From Clostridiales bacterium (GTDB taxonomy: Bacteria > Bacillota > Clostridia > Lachnospirales > Anaerotignaceae): a stretch of DNA of 5,588 nucleotides. The stretch spans positions 1 to 5,588 of the forward strand of contig JAJQDF010000184.1 in the NCBI GenBank assembly GCA_021202325.1, in the 5' to 3' direction. The notes under the pieces are model-generated. The model saw nothing but the letters and a program-made list of their open reading frames with translations. It was not told the DNA's origin and searched no databases. The position numbers and the translations under genes were made by a program. Below are positions 1-5,588 of this stretch, one piece after another (position 1 is the stretch's first letter; every line of letters begins with the position of its first letter).

Positions 1-7
1 CAATTAT

Positions 8-916
8 CTATTTCAACAATTTTCCTTGGTAACTTTCATGCAATTTCATTTTTTTATGTATTTCATTTAATACACCACGCTTATCCATGCTCCATGTGGG
101 CTGAACAAGCTCGTTTCTGTTTCCGTCGCCCGTCAGTCTGTGGATAACTATTTCCGGCGGAAGATTCTCCAGCATGTCTATTACCGTATCCGTATATTCG
201 TCACGAGTCATAACGTGGAAGGGTTCTTTCATGTACATTTCGTGGAGCTTAGTTCCCCGGATTATGTGGAGAAGCTGAAGCTTTATGCCGTCGGTTCCTG
301 CCGCTGCGGCAAATTTTACGGAATTTAGCATATCGTCTCTTGTTTCACCGGGAAGGCCAAGAATTATGTGGGTTACGGTTTCAATGTTTCTTTCCTTCAG
401 CTTTTTCATTGCCGAAACGTACACTTCGTTTTTATAGCCGCGGTTTATAAGCTCGGCAGTTTTTTCGTTGGAAGTCTGAAGGCCAAATTCTACCCAAAGG
501 TAGGTTTTCTTGTTTATTTTGTCCAAAAGCTCTATTACATCGTCTCCCATGCAGTCGGGACGTGTGGCTATAGCGATTCCGCTTATATAATCGCAGGACA
601 GCGCTTCGTTGTATTTTTCTTCCAATACTTCGACAGGGGCATATGTATTTGTAAACGCCTGAAAATAGGCAATATATTTGGCATTTGGCCATTTTGCCGA
701 AAGTTTTTCCTTTGAAATCTCCAGCTGTTCGGCAATGGGAAGCTCAGGCGAGGGCGCAAAGTCTCCGGAGCCGCTTCCGCTGCAGAATATACAGCCGCCG
801 TTGCTGACTTTGCCGTCTCTGTTAGGGCAGGTGAAGCCGGCGCTGACAGAAAGCTTAACAGTCTTTTCGCCCAGTTTTTCCTTAAGATGATCGCTCAATG
901 AATTGTATGGTTTCAT
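8..916 (-). CDS. Radical SAM protein, YhcC/YtqA family (TIGR01212)
   Basis: Predicted cytosolic iron-sulfur enzyme of the radical SAM superfamily, in the family typified by E. coli YhcC and B. subtilis YtqA; the substrate is not established. Numbering from the Met at 916, the three cluster-binding cysteines are C30, C42 and C45, in the expanded C-x11-C-x2-C spacing with the family signature CPNRDG. Further support comes from the VEFGLQT segment (about residues 143-149) and the LGLPGETRDDM segment (about 187-197), both typical of the Elp3-like TIM barrel. The length of 302 aa fits the family at about 300-315 aa. Start choice: an in-frame ATG at 922 would extend the protein by two residues, but GGAGG at 928-924 lies only 1 nt from it and 7 nt from the ATG at 916, so 916 is preferred. 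The stop is TAG at 10-8. It is transcribed divergently from recD2. The family call is firm; the biochemical role is unknown. Confidence 0.93.
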   Translation of the reverse strand: MKPYNSLSDHLKEKLGEKTVKLSVSAGFTCPNRDGKVSNGGCIFCSGSGSGDFAPSPELPIAEQLEISKEKLSAKWPNAKYIAYFQAFTNTYAPVEVLEEKYNEALSCDYISGIAIATRPDCMGDDVIELLDKINKKTYLWVEFGLQTSNEKTAELINRGYKNEVYVSAMKKLKERNIETVTHIILGLPGETRDDMLNSVKFAAAAGTDGIKLQLLHIIRGTKLHEMYMKEPFHVMTRDEYTDTVIDMLENLPPEIVIHRLTGDGNRNELVQPTWSMDKRGVLNEIHKKMKLHESYQGKLLK

Positions 917-923
917 AATCATA

Positions 924-928
924 CCTCC
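924..928 (-). promoter_or_regulatory. Ribosome binding site of the radical SAM gene
   Basis: The minus strand reads GGAGG here, a perfect Shine-Dalgarno core. It stands 7 nt before the ATG at 916 but only 1 nt before the ATG at 922, so it decides for the inner start. Confidence 0.8.
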
Positions 929-935
929 ATATTAC

Positions 936-964
936 ATGATACATCCTTTGGACGGGTTTGTAAA
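936..964 (-). promoter_or_regulatory. Sigma-A-type promoter of the radical SAM gene
   Basis: On the minus strand, TTTACA (964-959, 5 of 6 matches to TTGACA) is followed by exactly 17 nt and then TATCAT (941-936, 5 of 6 matches to TATAAT). Transcription would begin near 929-930, giving a very short leader that starts almost at the GGAGG ribosome binding site. The -35 hexamer overlaps the -35 of the divergent recD2 promoter. Predicted from sequence match only. Confidence 0.6.
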
Positions 965-986
965 TTTTTATTTTATGTGGTATCAT
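958..986 (+). promoter_or_regulatory. Extended -10 promoter of recD2-comF
   Basis: TTGTAA (958-963, 4 of 6 matches to TTGACA), a 17-nt spacer, then TATCAT (981-986, 5 of 6 matches to TATAAT). The -10 is preceded by TG plus one base (978-980), the extended -10 motif. The expected transcription start is near 992-994, some 16-18 nt before the ATG at 1010. Because GTG 977 lies upstream of this start point, it cannot be the initiation codon if this promoter is used. Confidence 0.6.
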
Positions 987-996
987 TAACTGGAAA

Positions 997-1004
997 GGCG
1001 GTGA
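997..1004 (+). promoter_or_regulatory. Ribosome binding site of recD2
   Basis: AAAGGCGGTGA (994-1004) matches the anti-Shine-Dalgarno-complementary AAAGGAGGTGA with one mismatch. Its GGCGG core ends 8 nt before the ATG at 1010. This supports that ATG over the in-frame GTG at 977 and the ATG at 1022. Confidence 0.7.
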
Positions 1005-1009
1005 CACAG

Positions 1010-3283
1010 ATGGACGACTCAATGGTTCTTGAGGGGAATGTAGAGGATATTATATTTTATAACGATGACAACGGATATTCTGTATTCGATTTCAAATCCG
1101 AGGACGGCGACGAGATAATCTGTGTCGGAACGGTGCCGCAGATAAGAAAGGGTGATACTCTTAAGCTTACCGGCTCAATGGTTATACATCCGACATACGG
1201 ACTTCAGTTTAAGGCGGAGTTTTACGAAAGAACTGTGCCGACAACTGCGGCGGCCATTGAAAAATATCTTGCATCGGGAGCCATAAAGGGCATAGGCCCA
1301 AAGACAGCAAAGAAAATAGTTGATAAATTCGGCTCGGCCACATTCTATGTCATTGAAGAAAAGTTTGACAGGCTTGTTGAAATAAAGGGAATTACCTATG
1401 ACAAGGCGCTTGCGGTGCATAATTCCTTCTGCGCCCAAAGGGACGTAAGAAAGGTTGTGCTGTATTTGCAGGAGTTTGGCGTTTCGCCGGCCTTTGCTAT
1501 GAAAATATATAAAAAATACGGCTACAGAACCATAGATATTATAAAGGAAAATCCCTATAAGATGGCGGAGGATATAGTCGGCATTGGCTTCAAAACCGCT
1601 GACAGAATCGCCTACTCGATGGGAATACCCCAGGGCTCGCCTAACAGAATAAAGGCCGGAATAAGATATTTGCTCAATACTTCCTTTACAGACGGAAATG
1701 TATTTTTGCCGAGAGACGAGCTTGTCAAACAGGCAGGGGAAATATTGTCTGTGGACGAGGAAACGGCAGAAAACTGCCTGCGTGAACTGCAGATAGAGCA
1801 TAAGGTAATAAATGAGAATATAGACGGCGTTGATGCGGTATATTTGATGCCGATGTACTATATAGAAACGGCGGCGGCAAAGAAGCTTTTGGAGCTGTCA
1901 TTTTTCCATGATGATGCGGATTTGAGCAAAATCAATGAAAAAATAGATGCCGTTGAGGACAAGACGGGAATTTATCTTGCCGAACAGCAAAGACAGGCTG
2001 TAATAGAGGCCATGCAGGAGGGCGTTCTTGTAATAACCGGCGGTCCCGGAACAGGAAAAACAACGATAATTCACACGATAATAAAAATTTTCGAGAGCGA
2101 GGGCATGGAGGTAGCCCTTGGGGCGCCCACAGGCCGTGCCGCCAAAAGAATGACCGAAATAACAGGTATAGAGGCCAAGACAATACACCGTATGCTTGGC
2201 ATGGTATATTCCGATGACGATACCGGCAGACAAAAGTTCGATAAGGACGAAAATGAGCCCATAGATGCCGATGTTGTAATAATTGACGAGGTTTCCATGG
2301 TCGATATGCAGCTGTTCGGAAATCTTCTTAAAGCCATTGAGACAGGCACGAGGCTTATACTTGTGGGAGATGCCAATCAGCTTCCGTCTGTGGCGGCGGG
2401 CAATGTCCTTAAGGATATTATCAAAAGCGGAAAAATAAAGGTTGTACGCCTGACGGAGATTTTCAGACAGGCAAGGGAAAGCGCCATCGTCATGAATGCT
2501 CATAGGATAAACGAGGGCGTTGAGCCTGTTATGAATGCAAAGGATACGGATTTCTTTTTCGTAAATGCGCCGTACTCCCCCGATATTCCGCAGAAAATAG
2601 TTGAGCTTATAACAAAAAGACTGCCTAAATTCACCGGAGTGGACTCCTTCAGTGATATGCAGGTGCTGACGCCCATGAGAAAGGGCTCCATCGGAGCAGC
2701 AGGGTTAAATAAAACTCTGCAGCAGGCACTAAATCCGCCGGATAAGACCAAAAACGAATACGAAACCTCTACCGGCGTTTTCCGTGAGGGAGACAAGATA
2801 ATGCAGATAAAAAATAATTACAACATTGCCTGGAAAATAGAAAACGAAAAGGGACGTATTATAGACGACGGAACAGGAATATATAACGGCGACATCGGAA
2901 CAATAAAAAGCATAAATAAGCAGGCGGAAACGGTTACAGTTGTTTTTGACGATATAAGACAGGCCGTATACGAATTTATGGCTCTTGAGGAACTGGAGCT
3001 GGCCTATGCTGTCACCATTCATAAGTCCCAGGGAAGTGAATATCCTGTTGTCATAATACCAATACACAGCGGCCCTCCAATGCTTATGTCAAGAAACCTG
3101 CTATATACGGCTGTGACGAGGGCAAAGAAGTTTGTTATTATCGTAGGCTTGAAAAGTGCCGTCAACCGAATGGTTGAGAATGACAGGGAGGTAAGCCGCT
3201 ATTCCGGCTTTGCATACAGACTTGTGAACCTCTATGATTTCATGCGTGAAACGGAAGGAATTGGACGAGGTGATAAACAGTGA
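1010..3283 (+). CDS. recD2: ATP-dependent RecD-like DNA helicase RecD2 (YrrC-type)
   Basis: Superfamily 1B 5'-3' DNA helicase of the RecD2 type, which acts in DNA repair and replication-fork maintenance without RecB or RecC. Residues 1-75 match the RecD2 N-terminal region (VEDIIFYNDDNGYSVF). Helix-hairpin-helix elements follow: GAIKGIGPKTA (90-100) and GIGFKTADRI (191-200). The helicase motifs are present and intact: Walker A GGPGTGKTT (344-352, K350), Walker B DE (426-427), motif III VGDANQLPS (452-460), TIHKSQGSEY (669-678) and YTAVTRAKK (699-707, arginine R704). The 757-aa length fits the family (roughly 715-800 aa). The ATG at 1010 is chosen for its ribosome binding site and because the alternative GTG at 977 sits in the promoter. 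No recB or recC lies nearby. Its TGA stop overlaps the comF start by 4 nt, so the two genes probably form one operon. No damage or missing motif is visible. Confidence 0.96.
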   Translation: MDDSMVLEGNVEDIIFYNDDNGYSVFDFKSEDGDEIICVGTVPQIRKGDTLKLTGSMVIHPTYGLQFKAEFYERTVPTTAAAIEKYLASGAIKGIGPKTAKKIVDKFGSATFYVIEEKFDRLVEIKGITYDKALAVHNSFCAQRDVRKVVLYLQEFGVSPAFAMKIYKKYGYRTIDIIKENPYKMAEDIVGIGFKTADRIAYSMGIPQGSPNRIKAGIRYLLNTSFTDGNVFLPRDELVKQAGEILSVDEETAENCLRELQIEHKVINENIDGVDAVYLMPMYYIETAAAKKLLELSFFHDDADLSKINEKIDAVEDKTGIYLAEQQRQAVIEAMQEGVLVITGGPGTGKTTIIHTIIKIFESEGMEVALGAPTGRAAKRMTEITGIEAKTIHRMLGMVYSDDDTGRQKFDKDENEPIDADVVIIDEVSMVDMQLFGNLLKAIETGTRLILVGDANQLPSVAAGNVLKDIIKSGKIKVVRLTEIFRQARESAIVMNAHRINEGVEPVMNAKDTDFFFVNAPYSPDIPQKIVELITKRLPKFTGVDSFSDMQVLTPMRKGSIGAAGLNKTLQQALNPPDKTKNEYETSTGVFREGDKIMQIKNNYNIAWKIENEKGRIIDDGTGIYNGDIGTIKSINKQAETVTVVFDDIRQAVYEFMALEELELAYAVTIHKSQGSEYPVVIIPIHSGPPMLMSRNLLYTAVTRAKKFVIIVGLKSAVNRMVENDREVSRYSGFAYRLVNLYDFMRETEGIGRGDKQ

Positions 3284-4005
3284 TAAATTATCTGTCAAAG
3301 CTGATATTTCCGGAACGCTGTGTGTTCTGTTCGAGACCGACAAAGCTGCACAGTGCTGAACCCTATATTTGCGAGGAATGTGCAGAGCATATGCCCTATC
3401 TTAACAGAAGGGCAAGGCTTGCCGAGCCCACTCCGGGCAGAATCAGAGGGCTTAGCGTATTCAGATATGAAGCTGTGAAGGACACTATATTCAAAATGAA
3501 ATATGAGGGCTACAGACAATACGGCAAAATAATGGGCAACCTCATGGCCGATTATATACTGGAAAATGATATGCAGGTGTTTTTGAACGCCGATATACTT
3601 GTTCCCGTGCCGCTGTGGAGCAAAAAGGAAAAGGAGAGGGGCTTCAATCAGGCGGAGCTTTTGGCTGAGGGAATTTCTGAGAAAATAGGAATCCCGTGTG
3701 TCGGACATTTCATCTGCAGGACAAAAAATACAACACCGCAGAACGGTTTGGAACATGAAGCAAGACGGGAAAACATGAGAAATGCTTTCAGTATAAACGA
3801 AAAATATTCGGCAGTGGGCAAGAAAGTCGTAATTGTTGACGATATATATACCACAGGCAGTACGGTTTTCGAATGCGCAAAAACAATATTTGCCGCCGGT
3901 GCCAAGGATGTATATTATTTGGCGCTGTCATCTCCCGGCGGAAGGTATGAAATGCCCGAATATGACAGCGGAAAGCTGCTCAGAAAAATAGATATAGAGA
4001 CATAA
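3280..4005 (+). CDS. comF: ComF family protein (zinc finger plus phosphoribosyltransferase-type domain)
   Basis: Homologue of ComF/ComFC, a cytosolic protein needed for handling incoming single-stranded DNA during natural transformation in competent bacteria; it is also widespread in species not known to be competent. An N-terminal zinc-ribbon uses C14, C17, C31 and C34 (two CxxC pairs). The body carries the VPVPLW and RGFNQ motifs (RGFNQ at 120-124) and a PRPP-binding-type loop VDDIYTTGST (186-195), the type I phosphoribosyltransferase signature. At 241 aa it matches B. subtilis ComFC. It starts with GTG at 3280, inside the recD2 stop region (GTGA overlap). GAGGTGA (3267-3273) lies 6 nt upstream within recD2, so it has its own ribosome binding site as well as likely translational coupling. 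No ComFA helicase gene is adjacent. A terminator hairpin begins 9 nt after the stop. Family assignment is firm; a role in competence here is inference only. Confidence 0.93.
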   Translation: MINYLSKLIFPERCVFCSRPTKLHSAEPYICEECAEHMPYLNRRARLAEPTPGRIRGLSVFRYEAVKDTIFKMKYEGYRQYGKIMGNLMADYILENDMQVFLNADILVPVPLWSKKEKERGFNQAELLAEGISEKIGIPCVGHFICRTKNTTPQNGLEHEARRENMRNAFSINEKYSAVGKKVVIVDDIYTTGSTVFECAKTIFAAGAKDVYYLALSSPGGRYEMPEYDSGKLLRKIDIET

Positions 4006-4007
4006 TT

Positions 4008-4046
4008 AAAAAACCATCCGTTCTCGATTGAGTTCGGATGGCTTTT
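4008..4046. terminator. Bidirectional Rho-independent terminator between convergent genes
   Basis: CCATCCG (4014-4020) pairs perfectly with CGGATGG (4035-4041). Inside, after a TT/TT mismatch, CTC (4023-4025) pairs with GAG (4030-4032) around a GATT loop. On the plus strand the stem is followed by C and four Ts (4043-4046). On the minus strand it is followed by six Ts (complement of A 4013-4008). It therefore ends both comF (stop 4005) and the convergent secreted-protein gene (stop 4075). The longer T run makes the minus-strand direction the stronger one. Confidence 0.85.
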
Positions 4047-4074
4047 AGCTGTGCCAAAAAATCAGGATATGTGT

Positions 4075-5178
4075 TTACATGGCTGTTTCTCCGGTTATTA
4101 TCCAGCCGTTATCTGTCTTTGTAAGCTCTATCATTTCTGTGCTGTCATAGCTTTCAAAATAGAGTATATCCACCGAAACATAGCATTTGTCATCGGTCTC
4201 TTGAATGAGAGTGAGGCTGTCAAGATCCAGCTCTATTGCGCCGTAGCCCCTGGAGCTTCTGCAAAGATAGAGAGCGCCGTCATATTCCAAAAAGTCATCG
4301 CTGAAATATTTGTCTATAATTTCATCCGATATATATTTTTGGAGGTTTTCTCTGACCTCAGCATTTGTTTTATAGTTGGATACAGGATAGTAGGATGCTG
4401 CCGTGGGATCTTCGTAGTAGTCTGAAACGTCTATGGATTCCCAAGCTCCGTAGAGCAGAGCAGGTTCTCCATTGCCCAAGTCATAGGCTTCTTCGCTTTC
4501 ATAAACGGCACTGTAGGAGAGGTCGAAGTCAACATCTGCTCCGAAAATCTCCAATATGCAGGAGTTAAGCATTTCAATGTTGTACTCAACTTCGGATAAT
4601 ACATCGTTATGAGCCGTAGGTGTGAAGCTGACCTGATGTCCTATGTTTTCGCCGCTTGTAAGCCATGCAGTAAAGGTTGTCTCATCCCAAACTACGGAAT
4701 AACCGAATTCGTCGGCCAAATAGCGTATGGGAGCATATATTCTGTCATCTTTTATCACAGCCGAGGTTTTCATTTCCCAAGTGGAATGATGGTTTTCCAC
4801 GGATGAACCGTCCGCATTGCAGCTGACAGAGTCTACGCTATATCTGTCGCTGTCTACTGTGAAGTTAACCCTGTATTCTGTGATATAACATGCGTCGTTG
4901 CTGAAATAATTGCCGTAGGAGGTTTCGTTTCCAATCTTGTATTCTGCTGAAAATGAAGCTGTTTTTTCTGCATCGTTCCACTCGACGGTGAGATCCATTG
5001 CTTCGGCAATGGATCTGAGCGGTACAAGGGTACGCCCATTTTCATCGATGAAAGGCTCAGCATCTGTAAATACAACAGGGGTATTGTCTACCATTACGCT
5101 TACATCTGCCGCATAGGCCGTCCCAAAAGCACCAAAGGCCATAACTGCCGCTAAAATAATACCGGTTAGTTTTTTCAT
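4075..5178 (-). CDS. Secreted stalk-domain protein (copper amine oxidase N-like repeats) with possible IseA-like C-terminal domain
   Basis: Predicted exported protein, 367 aa numbered from the Met at 5178. Residues 1-23 form a Sec signal peptide (MKKL charged start, hydrophobic core, AYA before cleavage at A24). Two copies of the stalk motif of the copper amine oxidase N-terminal-like family (PF07833) are visible: R49..P53.R55..A58..W67 and R146..P150.R152..A155..W164, with identical internal spacing. An atypical 70-residue insert separates them. The C-terminal part (about 190-367) is acidic. It contains YYPVSNYKTNAEVRENL, a DEIIDKYF segment, DGALYLCRSSRGYG (300-313) and ends in DNGWIITGE; this pattern recalls IseA-type DL-endopeptidase inhibitors, but I hold that link as tentative. 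An ATG at 5184 would add two residues. GGGAG (5193-5189) lies 4 nt from that ATG and 10 nt from the preferred one, so the choice is close. There is no membrane or sortase anchor. Role unknown; a wall-associated function is inferred. Confidence 0.85.
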   Translation of the reverse strand: MKKLTGIILAAVMAFGAFGTAYAADVSVMVDNTPVVFTDAEPFIDENGRTLVPLRSIAEAMDLTVEWNDAEKTASFSAEYKIGNETSYGNYFSNDACYITEYRVNFTVDSDRYSVDSVSCNADGSSVENHHSTWEMKTSAVIKDDRIYAPIRYLADEFGYSVVWDETTFTAWLTSGENIGHQVSFTPTAHNDVLSEVEYNIEMLNSCILEIFGADVDFDLSYSAVYESEEAYDLGNGEPALLYGAWESIDVSDYYEDPTAASYYPVSNYKTNAEVRENLQKYISDEIIDKYFSDDFLEYDGALYLCRSSRGYGAIELDLDSLTLIQETDDKCYVSVDILYFESYDSTEMIELTKTDNGWIITGETAM

Positions 5179-5188
5179 GCCCATCCAA

Positions 5189-5193
5189 CTCCC
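5189..5193 (-). promoter_or_regulatory. Ribosome binding site of the secreted stalk-domain gene
   Basis: The minus strand reads AAGGGAG, with GGGAG at 5193-5189. It is 10 nt from the ATG at 5178 and 4 nt from the ATG at 5184. It mildly favours the inner start, which also gives the more typical MKKL signal-peptide beginning. Confidence 0.6.
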
Positions 5194-5210
5194 TTTTAAT
5201 TTATTTTGTA

Positions 5211-5239
5211 ATTATATGGTATCAAAGGCCGTGCCTGAA
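5211..5239 (-). promoter_or_regulatory. Candidate promoter of the secreted stalk-domain gene
   Basis: The minus strand has a perfect -10 hexamer TATAAT (5216-5211). Seventeen nt upstream lies a poor -35, TTCAGG (5239-5234, 3 of 6). Transcription would start near 5204, leaving a leader of about 25 nt that contains the GGGAG site. The weak -35 suggests low basal activity or dependence on an activator. A short palindrome AGGC-CGT-GCCT (5226-5236) lies in the spacer and -35. Confidence 0.45.
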
Positions 5240-5290
5240 ATCAATTAAAAATATCTTAAGAATTAAATCCTTTTGAGTTTAAGTAATTAT

Positions 5291-5350
5291 ATTTCTCTCT
5301 CGTGAATAGATTTATTTAAAGGATTGTCCTAAAAACACGAGGGGAGAAAT
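5291..5350 (+). promoter_or_regulatory. Inverted repeat that encloses the ATPase ribosome binding site
   Basis: ATTTCTCTCTCGTG (5291-5304) pairs with CACGAGGGGAGAAAT (5336-5350). This gives 14 base pairs with one G-U pair (5298-5342) and one bulged G (5344), closing a 31-nt loop. The loop contains a small hairpin, AGGA (5320-5323) with TCCT (5327-5330). The Shine-Dalgarno sequence GGGGAG (5341-5346) of the ATPase gene lies entirely in the 3' arm. As RNA it would block ribosome access; as DNA it could be an operator. I do not recognise a named riboswitch class. No convincing plus-strand promoter was found: the best -10, TATATT (5288-5293), has no good -35, so whether the 5' arm is transcribed is unknown. 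Confidence 0.55.
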
Positions 5351-5355
5351 GATAA

Positions 5356-5588
5356 ATGAAATGGCACAGCAAAACAGCCGATGAAACGGCACTGCTTCTT
5401 GATACAAAACCATCCGTCGGACTGAGTGACGAGGAGGCTTTAAAAAGGCTGGCGGAATACGGCGAAAATACAATAGGCGGAGATATAAAACACAAAGGCT
5501 TTATCAGAAAATTTTTTGAACAGCTGAATGATATAATGATAATTATACTTCTGGCGGCGTCGGCAGCATCCTTTGGCGTGTCCTGCCT
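5356..5588 (+). CDS. Cation-transporting P-type ATPase (P2/Ca2+-ATPase-like), N-terminal fragment cut by the window end
   Basis: The first 77 codons of a gene that continues past the window. The product begins MKWHSKTADETA and then shows the cation-ATPase N-terminal domain pattern (PF00690): GLSDEEALKRLAEYGENTI at about residues 22-40, the typical 'GL..eEA..RL..yG.N' signature. A basic stretch and FFEQLNDIM (58-66) lead into the first transmembrane helix (about 65-77), as in SERCA/PMCA-like and bacterial Ca2+ or Mn2+ P2-type pumps. The catalytic DKTGT site and ion-binding residues lie outside the window, so the transported ion cannot be named. The ATG at 5356 is 9 nt after GGGGAG (5341-5346). 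An out-of-frame ATG at 5349 is only 2 nt from that site and opens an 11-codon frame. The gene is transcribed divergently from the secreted stalk-domain gene. Confidence 0.88.
   Translation, partial: MKWHSKTADETALLLDTKPSVGLSDEEALKRLAEYGENTIGGDIKHKGFIRKFFEQLNDIMIIILLAASAASFGVSC

Noticed and set aside
1175..2503. Long minus-strand open frames of 208 and 201 codons inside recD2
   Set aside because: They lie opposite a gene with every expected helicase motif intact. Their translations are low-complexity, rich in Tyr, Phe, Cys and Ser, show no domain pattern, and lack ribosome binding sites.
5226..5236. AGGC-CGT-GCCT palindrome as a defined operator
   Set aside because: The arms are only 4 bp and do not extend outward. 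This is too short to claim beyond a note on its position in the promoter.
5336..5351. GGGGAG near a cation-pump gene as part of a yybP-ykoY manganese riboswitch
   Set aside because: In that riboswitch the conserved GGGGAGU loop lies well upstream, followed by a second conserved arm. Here the sequence sits directly before the start codon, acts as the Shine-Dalgarno, and the second arm is missing.
5349..5384. Short upstream frame (11 codons) starting at ATG 5349 and overlapping the ATPase start
   Set aside because: The start is only 2 nt from the Shine-Dalgarno, too close for good initiation, and the peptide shows no feature. The ATG at 5356 opens the recognisable ATPase frame at proper spacing.
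1..5588. Mobile element, CRISPR array, tRNA/rRNA or defence island
   Set aside because: No transposase, integrase, spaced direct repeats, RNA gene signature or shift in base composition was seen. All coding space is filled by ordinary chromosomal genes.

Overview
This window most likely comes from a Clostridia-type Firmicute (Bacillota). The grounds are strong GGAGG-type ribosome binding sites, frequent ATA (Ile) and AGA/AGG (Arg) codons, AT-rich spacers, a RecD2-type helicase next to a ComF protein, and a secreted protein with the copper-amine-oxidase-N-like 'stalk' domain common in anaerobic Firmicutes. Genus cannot be called from this sequence.

Layout. A minus-strand gene (8-916) encodes a radical SAM protein of the YhcC/YtqA (TIGR01212) family. 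A compact spacer (917-1009) separates it from a divergent plus-strand pair: recD2 (1010-3283, RecD-like ATP-dependent helicase) and a comF-like gene (3280-4005, zinc-finger phosphoribosyltransferase-fold protein). These two overlap by 4 nt and are probably co-translated. A bidirectional terminator (about 4008-4046) separates comF from a convergent minus-strand gene (4075-5178) for a secreted protein. That protein has two stalk-type repeats and a C-terminal domain that resembles the IseA family of cell-wall DL-endopeptidase inhibitors. A second divergent spacer (5179-5355) precedes the first 77 codons of a P2-type cation-transporting (Ca2+-ATPase-like) P-type ATPase, which runs off the window end at 5588.

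Regulation. In the first spacer two well-matched promoters face away from each other and share the same -35 bases, each with an exact 17-bp spacer. The recD2 promoter also rules out the upstream GTG (977) as that gene's start. In the second spacer, a 14-bp inverted repeat with one bulge places the ATPase gene's Shine-Dalgarno sequence inside its 3' arm. This is a good candidate for a cis-regulatory RNA hairpin or a DNA operator.

Overall this is ordinary chromosomal housekeeping sequence. I see no mobile element, CRISPR array, tRNA, rRNA or evident defence system. The most noteworthy signals are the two regulatory architectures and the domain combination in the secreted protein.
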